Shown: piece by piece, positions 57,001 through 63,766 of the stretch
How positions within the stretch are numbered: position 1 is the stretch's first letter
Layout of the letters: each line of letters starts with the position of its first letter
Assembly (NCBI GenBank): GCA_947501845.1
Contig: CANMXP010000002.1
Span: 248,001-312,000, forward strand
DNA from: an uncultured Flavobacteriaceae bacterium
GTDB taxonomy: Bacteria; Bacteroidota; Bacteroidia; Flavobacteriales; Flavobacteriaceae
Reading direction: 5' to 3'
DNA length: 64,000 nucleotides
Made by a program: the position numbers and the translations under genes
The notes under the pieces: model-generated
Databases searched by the model: none
Seen by the model: only the letters and a program-made list of their open reading frames with translations
Told to the model about the DNA's origin: nothing

Positions 57001-57506
57001 TAAACGGCACCATTGGCACCATAAGTACCTGTTTTAATGATTAAGCGTTGCCCGTCCAATGCAAAACGATCTAACAAGTCAAAATCTACTGGATCTATCT
57101 TATCATCATGATATTGGGTAGATGGTATCCTGCTAATAGATGAAACACCTGATAAATTCCATCCATAGCCCGCTATACCTTTTCCTGATTGGCTATCATA
57201 GGTTAAGGCGATTTCTGGCACCACGCCATTGAGTCCAGGTGGCACGTTAATAGGAATGGTATAACTTGCTCCCCCAGTTGGTGATACAGACAGTGAACCC
57301 AATATACCATTGGTTACCGTACCTCCTTTGGCAGAAAAGCCTGAGGATTTACTCAACGTTTGTGAGCTTAGGTCTTCGGCGCCTACCAATTGCACCGTAG
57401 CATCGGTAACATCGGAAGCTTTAACTGTTTTATAGGTAAAAGTATCTTGTGAAAATCCTGATTTTACAATGAAAAAACAGAATATAATGTATAGTATGTT
57501 TTTCAT
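51015..57506 (-). CDS. SpvB/FG-GAP/RHS-repeat giant protein with probable nuclease toxin tip
   Basis: A 2163-residue secreted protein with a signal peptide (residues 1-19). An SpvB-like domain (GGASYTIPINVPPGLNGVVPEIALTY, GIAGYGWNLSG) comes first, followed by five FG-GAP/VCBS repeats (LDVSGDGKMDF, GDFDGDGLSDV, MDVNGDGKTDI, GDYNGDGKSDF, VDINGDGKTDI). A TcdB-like middle and many YD/RHS repeats follow. The RHS core ends with DPQVGRFLSPDNYIQDP and YGYVLNNPLMYSDPSGE near residue 1849. The variable tip (1850-2163) has a hydrophobic segment, a spacer, and a C-terminal domain from about 2075 with YAIYD, KFGVTD, GRY and MMEKY. These match the layout of GIY-YIG/URI nucleases, with the likely catalytic Arg at 2098 and Glu at 2127. 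There is no T9SS sorting domain on this protein. It lies 4 bp after a mini T9SS protein and before two candidate immunity genes. Confidence 0.9.
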   Translation of the reverse strand: MKNILYIIFCFFIVKSGFSQDTFTYKTVKASDVTDATVQLVGAEDLSSQTLSKSSGFSAKGGTVTNGILGSLSVSPTGGASYTIPINVPPGLNGVVPEIALTYDSQSGKGIAGYGWNLSGVSSISRIPSTQYHDDKIDPVDFDLLDRFALDGQRLIIKTGTYGANGAVYQTEQYSNIKIISYGSHPVSGVEGPQYFKVFYPDGSIAHYGYSSNSRSHMDYAISHWENPQGIRINYSYTSNNNRLKIDKITYGARGAATPINEIEFEYTNGGLNYKDFSYINGTLFGSAYRLTDIKVSGNGTPYRNYVLSGFLGSVKEYTGDNQLNRSVTFAYGNTANTINKSDNTFNQINLGNVEKRNAKVISLDVSGDGKMDFIVYPTIGPDAKKKFWLFSDFQIGGVNWGTEANTGEFEAIFPVSWLNYQNKLLANQGLAVIQNSGSEQVKFKVYSSGGAIQPIAYKYEKTWTAPTYLQPSFPGPFTNRVPLRYLSGDFDGDGLSDVIAVEENHHGSSISKTHLIKLDRRITSNFTSYIGNLSSQLQSSDKLLVMDVNGDGKTDILQFREGKVYVYGLNDANTSLQLLWQTTNSDIKIDYPIMPGDYNGDGKSDFMIWKGASRLHFSTFLSKGNGFDIDSEYYPFGYESNYIENGTYYGYDLIPVDINGDGKTDIIDYSTETYDNNSNGKQTIKAYINRTSYYNNCCYKVDFYNGGSITDTGNLKTFPIPVFLTSDKPNNNLEIASISDKYVTSFEFTKDHREDTSLKTISNNGITTEIKYDQVNSYYQDPNDPFYYPSYTSGYGQIFPYVNVNVAPSFKVVRELVETGDNITRTKQFLYKGAVSHAGGLGFIGFEELKQTNWYGDGVGTLWTVSKHDPMLRNAITEKWVAETSSSSPGQYVSKTNYFYDYELIANPGSPSAPPYTENIIRNMTIPGQQTDEAEQTITLKEGFYSLGSNGTYWGKLVPPEQQPGASGYAGVTNLRLKKIEQDNGLTGVFTTVTYAYDEYNNPIETRRTFPGGSNTITFEYSNNAGATNNSYHVGRPTKNTETNILNGSTFSTEEQYSYNNNLIIQTKAKGHGTSWLTTDLVYDVNGNVTQKTISASGVSSRTETFEYTGYGQRFLTKSIDAQGLETTTAYNAVTGNPLTNTNPYGLVTTYEYDKWDRIIKEIDYLGQETIYDYIAQTGGGIKETIDYATGAKDETTYNAFGWAVKSGSLSLDNQWIYKSFEYDVAGRMTRESEPYIGSASQWNTFAYDGYGRMISRILFNGKSISTSYSNLTTTVVDGAKTIITTLDALGNVVSLQDPGGTINYTHHANGAIKTADYDGNVVSTNIDGWGRKISSNDPAAGNYAYSYNNYGEVLTETSPKGSTTYTYDAFGKPTSKIMTGDLTDHTLTYQYDNTTKLLTSITGQDNTNSRAYSYNYTYDNYKRPSTIKENTGLAEFELQYTYDTYGRVHKETQIGKNLGNAVSSTITTRNVYDASGMLSEIWNDGTTDKLWELDAINARGQALTINLGNGMSSTKAYDAYGYLTKIEDKETGSNPSPTVALHTTYSFNQQSGALTTRNNVGFNHQENFTYDNLNRLTSIGGAVTKTMTYDARGRITNNTDLGDYVYDSNSKYRLKEIAPNTAGETYFQSHPTQQVSFNAFKKPIDIHETGQGRVSFEYGPMMNRSHAYYGGDNADKLLRRYRKHYSSITGTEIVEDTQTGSTKIVTYVSGDAYTAPIAHIKRTVNNPIDEYHYLHRDYLGSILAITDADGDVIEERQFGAWGSVDKFSDSSSGIVFNHASLLDRGYTGHEHFFEVSLIHMNGRVYDPQVGRFLSPDNYIQDPFNTQNYNRYGYVLNNPLMYSDPSGELIECVVIAAVALLVGNAIFGDHDATPYDNSYEDWKNGQNAPTPNNIGNSAENTASINTPREPNPDLGSESPSWFDQYWSGYKEGYGSFWSNLGDSISESFSNAWNDPWGSWKKNMIDNGNWWKTLTGYKNLETIWDIGPGNIIRQMKSGYASFSNFIDGNYYEAGVIDGYRGGEGTLELATTVATAGIGKVAASAVTRNVVKNVVSRIPIKPIKFTTSSKSLAPSRTYAIYDEFGELYKFGVTDKNLGRYMQSLKEAGPGSTGKYSGIMTKQEAHMMEKYLRSLHYNSTGQYTLPGMKIPYPRDFDTMTPIKPE

Positions 57507-57510
57507 CTGC

Positions 57511-57981
57511 TTATTTTTTTATGACTTTAAAGGATTGTGTTGTGTTGTTGTTATAGAGCACCAAAACGATGTAACTCCCCGATGGGTAAGGGCTAAAGTC
57601 AAGGTCTATATTGGTCAGTTTATGGTCAACCTGTCTATTGAAGAGCTGCCTGTTATCAAAGGTAAACAGCATGATTTGGTCTACCTTTTTCTCTGTGGGT
57701 GTCCATTCTACCTGTAAAATATCGGTAACAGGATTGGGATAGGCTGTCAGTTTTGAAACTTCTTCCAAAAGACTGTCTTCTATGTCTTTGGATGTTTCTT
57801 CCACTGCTGTAGAATCTGTAATAGTCTCTTTTGTTTCTGAAGATTTACAGGTTAAACAAACAAGGTTTCGCTGTATCTGGTTTCCCGCAGTGTCATAACT
57901 AAAGGTGACCTTGTAATCTTGAGTGTATCCAATAGAAATGGTAAATATTGACAGAACCAATATTAATATATACTTTTTCAT
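57511..57981 (-). CDS. Small exported protein with one YD-like motif and type A T9SS sorting domain
   Basis: A 156-residue protein. After a signal peptide (ending IGYTQ) the mature N-terminus reads DYKVTFSYDTAGNQIQRN, which looks like a single YD/RHS repeat, then CLTC and an acidic Ser/Thr/Glu-rich linker. Residues of about 78-156 are a T9SS sorting domain (LTAYPNPVTDILQVEW, YPSGSYIVLVLYNN, SFKVIKK). It is 3 bp from the fibre-like gene before it and 4 bp from the RHS gene after it. I infer that it is an accessory of the RHS protein, perhaps linking it to T9SS export or surface attachment. Confidence 0.82.
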   Translation of the reverse strand: MKKYILILVLSIFTISIGYTQDYKVTFSYDTAGNQIQRNLVCLTCKSSETKETITDSTAVEETSKDIEDSLLEEVSKLTAYPNPVTDILQVEWTPTEKKVDQIMLFTFDNRQLFNRQVDHKLTNIDLDFSPYPSGSYIVLVLYNNNTTQSFKVIKK

Positions 57982-57984
57982 AGG

Positions 57985-59052
57985 TTAGTTTTTAGTATTT
58001 TTAATCATTTGAGTTACTAGAGCTTCCAGAGCCTCAAACTTTTTATGTAATTGTTTGTTTTCTTCTCGTAATGAATAAAGTTTTTCTAGCATAACACTTT
58101 GCGCTTCCAATTTCTTTTCTTGCTCAATCGCGTAAAGCGTTAACTCTTCTATTTTTTGAAGGAGTTTGGCATTCATTTCTGCTAGGTAGAACCCATCTTT
58201 TTTTACTTCTTTAGCGTTTGGGATATTTTTTAAATGACCTTTTTCTTTGATGTGTTGCTCAACTTCTTTGAGAGCTGGCAACTCATAATCTTTACTAAAT
58301 ACAAAATCTGACCAATTAGAATACGTAGCTATTTTCACTTCCGTAGCTGCTATATCACCATCTACACCTAATTTAAAGCCTTGGGTGTTAGTGGTACCTA
58401 TACCAACTTGTCCATAATTATTAACAAAAAATGTAGAGACCCATTCTCCTGTACTCCAATATTTATATCCAATATTTAAACTTCCTAATTGGTCATCCCC
58501 TATCCGTAATTTCACCACGGCATTATCAACACCATTATCCTCCCTGAATAATGCTGTATAGTCTGAATTTGAACCTAAATCAGGATCTATTAAAACAATA
58601 CCTTTAGATGCAACCAAACCTTCAACGTCTAGTTTTTGAGAAGGACTTACTGTTCCAATACCTAAATTCCCGCCATTTATATACGAATTTCCTGAAGAAA
58701 TAAATCTTACTTTAGTTTGGTTATTGTCATCATAAATGTTCATATAATGATTGCCTGCTCCACCAAACAAAAATTGTATTCTCTCCCCTAGGGAGCTATT
58801 TCTTTTAAAATAAATATTACCTCCCCATCTATTATTTTTAAATATGGTTGTCCCTGAACCACCATCAACATAATCTATACTAAAGCCTTCTGAAGATGAA
58901 CCATTCATAAGCCCAATGCCTAAATTTCCATTAACATGTAATTTAGCTTGCGGATTTGTATTACCAATTCCGACTTTATCTCCTGTATCCGCAACTTGGG
59001 AAAACCCTAAATAGGTTATTAATAGCCCTAAAAAAAATATTGTTTTTTTCAT
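57985..59052 (-). CDS. Fibre-like exported protein with conserved C-terminal module (paralog 4)
   Basis: A 355-residue exported protein (signal peptide to about residue 18, ending GFSQ). The body has repeated GIGNTNPQAKLHVNG- and GIGTVSPSQKLDVEG-type motifs, as in phage tail fibres and other trimeric beta-helical fibres. The C-terminal module (about 225-300) reads VKIATYSNWSDFVFSKDYELP, LKEVEQHIKEKGHLKNIP, and GFYLAEMNAKLLQKIEELTLY, then a coiled coil with heptads up to residue 350. All four tandem paralogs share this module. It resembles the position of an endosialidase-type chaperone but lacks clear S74 protease motifs. It is nearest to the mini T9SS gene (3 bp). Confidence 0.82.
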   Translation of the reverse strand: MKKTIFFLGLLITYLGFSQVADTGDKVGIGNTNPQAKLHVNGNLGIGLMNGSSSEGFSIDYVDGGSGTTIFKNNRWGGNIYFKRNSSLGERIQFLFGGAGNHYMNIYDDNNQTKVRFISSGNSYINGGNLGIGTVSPSQKLDVEGLVASKGIVLIDPDLGSNSDYTALFREDNGVDNAVVKLRIGDDQLGSLNIGYKYWSTGEWVSTFFVNNYGQVGIGTTNTQGFKLGVDGDIAATEVKIATYSNWSDFVFSKDYELPALKEVEQHIKEKGHLKNIPNAKEVKKDGFYLAEMNAKLLQKIEELTLYAIEQEKKLEAQSVMLEKLYSLREENKQLHKKFEALEALVTQMIKNTKN

Positions 59053-59055
59053 TTA

Positions 59056-60441
59056 TTACTTTTTTATGTTTTCTTCTAATTTTTTAACCCTTTCTAATAA
59101 TGATTTTAAAACTTGATTTTCCTCTTTAAGTTCCTTCAAATCTTTTTCGAAACCCTCATTGATTCTTTTTTGATCCTGAAGCTCTTTCTCCTGATTAATA
59201 GTATAAAGCGTTAACTCTTCTACTTTTTGAAGTAGTTTGGCATTCATTTCCGCCAAGTAGAAACCATCTTTTTTTACTTCTTTAGCGTTTGGGATATTTT
59301 TTAAATGACCTTTTTCTTTTATGTGCTTTTCAACTTCTTGTAATGTTGGTAAATCGTAATCCTTATTGAATACAAAATCCGCCCAATTAGTATAGGTGGC
59401 TATTTTCACTTCTAGAGCGGCAATATCACCATCAACACCTAATTTAAAACCTTGGGTATTTGTCGTGCCGATGCCTAAGTTCCCATTAATCGTTTGATTC
59501 CCCTCACTATGAAGAACTTTTGTCCATGTTCCAATTCCGTCAGCATTGGTGCTTCTAAAATACATCACTGGATTAATGGAAGAATTCTTGATTGCTATTT
59601 GTCCATTATATTTATAAGTTGAATTATTTGAACTATGATTCATATTAAGACCCCAAAACCAAGCACTGGCTTCTGGAGCATTTGTAGCATTGTAGCCTTG
59701 ATAAAATCCACTTTGCCATAGCGTATTCCAATCTGATGTATCGTTTGGATCATTTAGTATTAGTTTGTTTCCAAGAATATTTCCTGAAACATGTAATTTT
59801 TCTTGTGGATCTGTTATCCCAATACCTACCTCACCCGTATTTTTAATTGTTAACCTTGTTCCCGTCCCAGTAGTGGTTGTCGAAGTAGCTGTTCTAAAAT
59901 CCCAGCCATAATTGTCTCTGTAAAAAAGCAGACTTCCCCTATAGGTGCCTGAGCTATTTCTTCTCTGTAACTCAAATGTTCCTACACCGTCTGTTCCCCT
60001 ATGATTTATCAACCATGCTGATGCATGTTCATTTCCCGATGAAACACCCATTGAGTTTAACCTTAAAGTAGCCCCCTGATAAGCACCTGTTCCGTGTCCA
60101 TATATTGAGATGTAAGGGTTCGAGCTAGTTGAAAGTATATTTCCGCCAACTTCTAACCTTTGAGCTGGGAGTCCTGTTATTCCAATACCCACATTACCAA
60201 GAGAAGTTATCTTCATGACATCAGACCAAATACTTGTATTGTTTCTTGCTTGAAAACTAAGTAATGTTTGTCCTCCAGGGTCTGAGTTGATAATCCTATG
60301 TCCAAAACCTGAACTATAGTTTGAAGTAAACCAAGTTATTTTTTTATTTGAGCCATAATTGGCATTTAGATTGTCAAATGTTGTTGTTTGAGCCCCCAAT
60401 TGCGAAGCAACTAGACAAAAAACAAATAGATGTTTTTTCAT
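59056..60441 (-). CDS. Fibre-like exported protein with conserved C-terminal module (paralog 3)
   Basis: A 461-residue paralog with a signal peptide ending LGAQ. Its body is the most distinctive of the four, rich in aromatic and Ser/Asn residues (ITWFTSNYSSGFGHRI, ASAWFWGLNMNHSSNNS, GTWTKVLHSEGNQTING), and reminiscent of tail-fibre knob or pyocin-like segments. GIGITDPQEKLHVSG and GIGTTNTQGFKLGVDGDIAA motifs flank these parts. The C-terminal module and coiled coil (LQDQKRINEGFEKDLKELKEEN) match the other paralogs. Part of the module is identical in DNA to paralog 4. The gene is 10 bp downstream of paralog 2 and 3 bp upstream of paralog 4. Confidence 0.82.
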   Translation of the reverse strand: MKKHLFVFCLVASQLGAQTTTFDNLNANYGSNKKITWFTSNYSSGFGHRIINSDPGGQTLLSFQARNNTSIWSDVMKITSLGNVGIGITGLPAQRLEVGGNILSTSSNPYISIYGHGTGAYQGATLRLNSMGVSSGNEHASAWLINHRGTDGVGTFELQRRNSSGTYRGSLLFYRDNYGWDFRTATSTTTTGTGTRLTIKNTGEVGIGITDPQEKLHVSGNILGNKLILNDPNDTSDWNTLWQSGFYQGYNATNAPEASAWFWGLNMNHSSNNSTYKYNGQIAIKNSSINPVMYFRSTNADGIGTWTKVLHSEGNQTINGNLGIGTTNTQGFKLGVDGDIAALEVKIATYTNWADFVFNKDYDLPTLQEVEKHIKEKGHLKNIPNAKEVKKDGFYLAEMNAKLLQKVEELTLYTINQEKELQDQKRINEGFEKDLKELKEENQVLKSLLERVKKLEENIKK

Positions 60442-60451
60442 AGATGTTTGG

Positions 60452-61741
60452 TTAATTTTTTAACAATAATGTTTCTATTTTTTGCAATCTTTCTTCAAGG
60501 TTTTTAATCTTTAAATCTTTACTCTCTAAAGATTTCTCCTGTTCAATAGTATAAAGGGTTAACTCTTCAATTTTTTTGAGTAATTTGGCATTCATTTCGG
60601 CTAGATAGAACCCCTCTTTTTTGATTTCTTCAGCGCTTGGAATGTCTTTCAAATGTCCATTTTCTTTTATATGGGTTTCTACTTCTTTGAGCGTTGGCAG
60701 CTTATAATCTTTGTTAAATACAAAATCCGCCCAATTGGTATACGTGGCTATTTTAACTTCAAGGGCCGCTATATCACCGTTAACACCTAATTTGAAGCCT
60801 TGGGTGTCTGTGGTGCCGATGCCGACCGTCCCATTATTAATGGTTAAATTATCTCCGCCACCGTCCCAATCGTAAAATCTAAGTTGACGGAAAGCTATCC
60901 TATGAAACCCATTTTGAGACTCAAATCTAATTTCATCGTCAGTTCGAGAACCATTAATCTTTAAATTTCCAGCAATCTCTAACATATCTGCTGGTGAAGT
61001 AGTCCCAATTCCAACTCTTCCAGAATTAGCAAATGTCATTAACTTAATTGCGCCTACATTACTTCCATGAGATAGATGTAATTTATTGTCATGCCCATGA
61101 CTTAAATGAAATACTGAATTACCATTATTAGGCCAAAAGCTGATAGCCGATTCATCATTTGAATTGATTCGAAGACCTTTATTATTTGAGGTTCGAACAT
61201 CTAATAAACTATATGGGTTTGTAGTCCCCACACCTACTTTACCATCTCCTAATATAGTCATCCTAGTAGAGGCTCCTACACCAGCATTACTAGTTTTAAA
61301 AAACATTTTCGCTGATGCTGAATTATTATTCTCTATTTCAATTTCCCCTCTAGTATAGCTATCATTAGAAACCCCTATTCTTAATGTTCTAGAGGTTGAA
61401 TTATTGGTTAAAATATAGTTCCCCCATACACCTTCTGAAACACTTCCTTCTGAAGGGAACTTTAGTTCTGAAGAAACTCGTAGTGCATTATTTAATAGAA
61501 AATCATTGTAGGTGTTTACATCTCCAGACGGGTTAACCGTAAAATATGTAGTATTTCCATGGTAAAAACGAAGATTACCTGCATAGTTATCTATATTCCA
61601 TGGATTATAACTTGAATTACTATTCATTAACTTTATTTCTCCTCCCTCAACACCATTATTTTGCGGGTTAACAACGAGTGTCTGAGCTTTTACTGAAAAA
61701 GATGTAATTAACAGTATTAATAAAAGAATTGTTTTTTTCAT
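60452..61741 (-). CDS. Fibre-like exported protein with conserved C-terminal module (paralog 2)
   Basis: A 429-residue paralog with a signal peptide ending VKAQ. The body contains VGVGTTNPYSLLDVRTSNNK, VGIGTTSPADMLEIAGNLKI and VGIGTTDTQGFKLGVNGDIAA, the usual fibre repeats, and the shared module AALEVKIATYTNWADFVFNKDY through LLKKIEELTLYTIEQEK, then a short coiled coil. A GxLRFYHGNTTYFTVNPSG segment near the N-terminus resembles receptor-binding parts of fibres. It lies 5 bp from paralog 1. Confidence 0.82.
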   Translation of the reverse strand: MKKTILLLILLITSFSVKAQTLVVNPQNNGVEGGEIKLMNSNSSYNPWNIDNYAGNLRFYHGNTTYFTVNPSGDVNTYNDFLLNNALRVSSELKFPSEGSVSEGVWGNYILTNNSTSRTLRIGVSNDSYTRGEIEIENNNSASAKMFFKTSNAGVGASTRMTILGDGKVGVGTTNPYSLLDVRTSNNKGLRINSNDESAISFWPNNGNSVFHLSHGHDNKLHLSHGSNVGAIKLMTFANSGRVGIGTTSPADMLEIAGNLKINGSRTDDEIRFESQNGFHRIAFRQLRFYDWDGGGDNLTINNGTVGIGTTDTQGFKLGVNGDIAALEVKIATYTNWADFVFNKDYKLPTLKEVETHIKENGHLKDIPSAEEIKKEGFYLAEMNAKLLKKIEELTLYTIEQEKSLESKDLKIKNLEERLQKIETLLLKN

Positions 61742-61746
61742 AAATA

Positions 61747-63153
61747 TTAATTTTTAGAAGCTAATAATGCTTCTATTTTTTTAAGACGAGAGCCTTGTTG
61801 TTCTAATTTCTCTTTTAAGCTTTTATTGATTCCTTTTTGATTTTGAAGTTGTTCTTTAGAAGTCTCAATTTCTTTCTCTTGCTCAATAGTATAAAGCGTT
61901 AGTTCTTCTATTTTTTGAAGTAGTTTGACATTCATTTCTGCCAAGTAAAAACCATCTTTTTTTATTTCTTCTGTGTTTGGAATGTCTTTTAAATGACCTT
62001 TATCTTTTATGTGTTGCTCTACTTCTTTGAGAGTTGGCAACTCATAATCTTTATTGAATACAAAATCTGCCCAATTTGAGTAGGCAGCTATTTTTACTTC
62101 GGTGGCGGCTATTTTTCCTTGAACACCTAATTTGAAGTCTTGGGTGTCTGTGGTACCGATACCGACGTTGCCAGAATTTAAATTCATGGCCAAAACATGG
62201 TCAAACCCATTTACAGTTCTATCTTTATCATAACCAAAGAGTCCAAAAATGTCTCCTAATCCACCTAAATTAACTACATGACCACTAGATGTTTTTTGTC
62301 TAAGTAAAGGATGATATGCAACTGATGTTAATTGTGTACTGGAAGTTATACCTCCACTTCCTGTCTTACCTATTATCCAACTTCCTCCTGGTGCAGTTAC
62401 TTTTATGTTTCCATTTATTTTTACGTTTCCATTTACATCTAATTTATCTTGTGGACTTGATGTGCCAATTCCAACATTCCCTCCATTGAAAAAAGTATCT
62501 CCAGAAGTATGTATTCTAACTTTGTTTTCATGACTACTTTCTGAATTTGAAACATACATTTCTAATTTAGAATGTAAAAAACCACTAGAAGAACCTCCTG
62601 GTTTTAATTTAAGTACGTTATGGGCATAAATTCCAGGACGTGTCCCCATAGTCATGTAATGTTGAGACCAATATATAGCATCATCACTTGTCCCTGAGTT
62701 TAAGTACATTTTACCTTTCAATTCGAGTTTTTCATTTGGATTTATAGCGCCTATGCCTATATTACCTGTATTTAAATTCATTATCAGGTTGTGATCATAC
62801 CCATTTGTAGTTCTATCCTTATCATAACCAAAGAAACCATAATAATCTCCTAAGCCACCTAAATTGAATACATGTCCACTTGCTGTTACTTGCCTAAACA
62901 ATGGATGATATGTAACTGACGTTAATTGTGTGCTGGAAGTTATACCTCCACTCCCTGTTTTACCTGATATCCATTGTCCTCCAGGAGTAACAACTTTAAC
63001 ATTTCCGTTTATATCTAACTCTGCCTGTGGATTGGCCGTTCCTATACCAACTTTTCCATCTTGCTTAAATATTACTCCGTTAATAATCTGATCCTGAGCA
63101 CTTAATTGCAAAACAAACAGGTTAAAACTAAATATAAATAAAGCTCTTTTCAT
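61747..63153 (-). CDS. Fibre-like exported protein with conserved C-terminal module and internal duplication (paralog 1)
   Basis: A 468-residue protein, first in the operon, with a signal peptide ending QLSAQ. Two copies of a roughly 90-residue unit are present: VTPGGQWISGKTGSGGITSS to HNLIMNLNTGNIGIGAINP, and later VTAPGGSWIIGKTGSGGITS to HVLAMNLNSGNVGIGTTD. The shared module (EVKIAAYSNWADFVFNKDYE to GFYLAEMNVKLLQKIEELTL) and a long coiled coil end the protein. Upstream lie a TACATTTG promoter box and a 20-bp palindrome. The function is not known; a fibre or adhesin role is inferred from the repeats. Confidence 0.82.
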   Translation of the reverse strand: MKRALFIFSFNLFVLQLSAQDQIINGVIFKQDGKVGIGTANPQAELDINGNVKVVTPGGQWISGKTGSGGITSSTQLTSVTYHPLFRQVTASGHVFNLGGLGDYYGFFGYDKDRTTNGYDHNLIMNLNTGNIGIGAINPNEKLELKGKMYLNSGTSDDAIYWSQHYMTMGTRPGIYAHNVLKLKPGGSSSGFLHSKLEMYVSNSESSHENKVRIHTSGDTFFNGGNVGIGTSSPQDKLDVNGNVKINGNIKVTAPGGSWIIGKTGSGGITSSTQLTSVAYHPLLRQKTSSGHVVNLGGLGDIFGLFGYDKDRTVNGFDHVLAMNLNSGNVGIGTTDTQDFKLGVQGKIAATEVKIAAYSNWADFVFNKDYELPTLKEVEQHIKDKGHLKDIPNTEEIKKDGFYLAEMNVKLLQKIEELTLYTIEQEKEIETSKEQLQNQKGINKSLKEKLEQQGSRLKKIEALLASKN

Positions 63154-63340
63154 TTTGAATAATTTAATAGGTTTTTAATATAAAAATGTATTCAATGAAA
63201 TATTTAACATCGAATACATTTTGGCTGTCTCACTTTATAAAAAAATAAAGTGTTATCATCATTGTTGATTATGATTTAATTGTACGTTTTAAAATCACAA
63301 AAAATTATAGAGGGAGAGGCTATAATTGTCTGGAGTCTCT

Positions 63341-63371
63341 TTGTGCTATTCTTAGCACAAATACAAATGTA
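63341..63371 (-). promoter_or_regulatory. Putative promoter with initiation-region palindrome for the fibre/RHS operon
   Basis: On the minus strand TACATTTG (63364-63371) fits the -7 consensus. Directly downstream, TTGTGCTA-AGAA-TAGCACAA (63341-63360) has perfect 8-bp arms. Transcription would start at about the edge of the palindrome, which could thus be an operator or a 5'-end mRNA hairpin. The leader to the first gene would be about 200 bases, long for this genome. Confidence 0.35.
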
Positions 63372-63649
63372 AATACAAACGAGTTTATAAGAAAATTTAT
63401 ATAACAAAAAATTGTTAAGTTTTTGTTTTCACTGGTACTTGGTAAGAAAAGTGAAAATTTTGAGATATGTTTTTTTCTTTGCATAGTCAAGTATTTATGG
63501 TTTTTCAATATGTTTTCTTTTTATAAATCACTATATGAAAGCCATCAAATTACATCATTTCGATACACTTTACACCACTGTTTGCTGCACCTATATTGTA
63601 CCTAAAAAAGACGAAAAACCCTGATAGACTGTTATATTAAAGGTTTTGA

Positions 63650-63668
63650 AGTTGGCCTACTAGGGCTC
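63650..63668 (-). repeat. Duplicated 3' end of tRNA-Gln (att-like or tRNA relic)
   Basis: AGTTGGCCTACTAGGGCTC occurs here and again at 63765-63783, where it is the acceptor arm and T-arm of tRNA-Gln. Only the 3' part is present; the copy breaks off where a REP-like repeat begins. It is either a degraded tandem tRNA copy or a leftover attachment site. Confidence 0.7.
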
Positions 63669-63692
63669 ACTTCGGCTGCGCTCAGCATAAAC
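63668..63692 (+). repeat. REP-like repeat abutting the tRNA fragment
   Basis: CACTTCGGCTGCGCTCAGC is a variant of the REP-like core (one A-to-G change) and starts exactly where the tRNA 3'-end copy stops being similar to the real tRNA. Confidence 0.6.
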
Positions 63693-63726
63693 TTCTCGCC
63701 CCTGAATGGTAATCGCTTCAAACAAA

Positions 63727-63758
63727 AAATCCTGACCTTTTTCAAGATCAGGATTTAC
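63727..63758 (-). terminator. Rho-independent terminator of tRNA-Gln
   Basis: AAATCCTGA pairs with TCAGGATTT, extended by four inner pairs around a GAAA loop, and is followed on the minus strand by TTTTTTG. It lies 8 bp past the tRNA 3' end. Confidence 0.85.
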
Positions 63759-63766
63759 AATTAAAG

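Larger units (their letters stand above)
63154..63766. other. 613-bp intergenic region between the fibre/RHS operon and tRNA-Gln
   Basis: No CDS is supported. From left to right it holds the likely promoter and a palindrome for the fibre/RHS operon (63341-63371), unstructured AT-rich DNA to about 63640, a stray copy of the tRNA-Gln 3' end (63650-63668) abutting a REP-like repeat (63668-63692), and the tRNA terminator (63727-63758). Confidence 0.6.

Noticed and set aside
63650-63668. A second tRNA gene
   Set aside because: Only the acceptor and T-arm part is present; no anticodon arm or 5' half follows.
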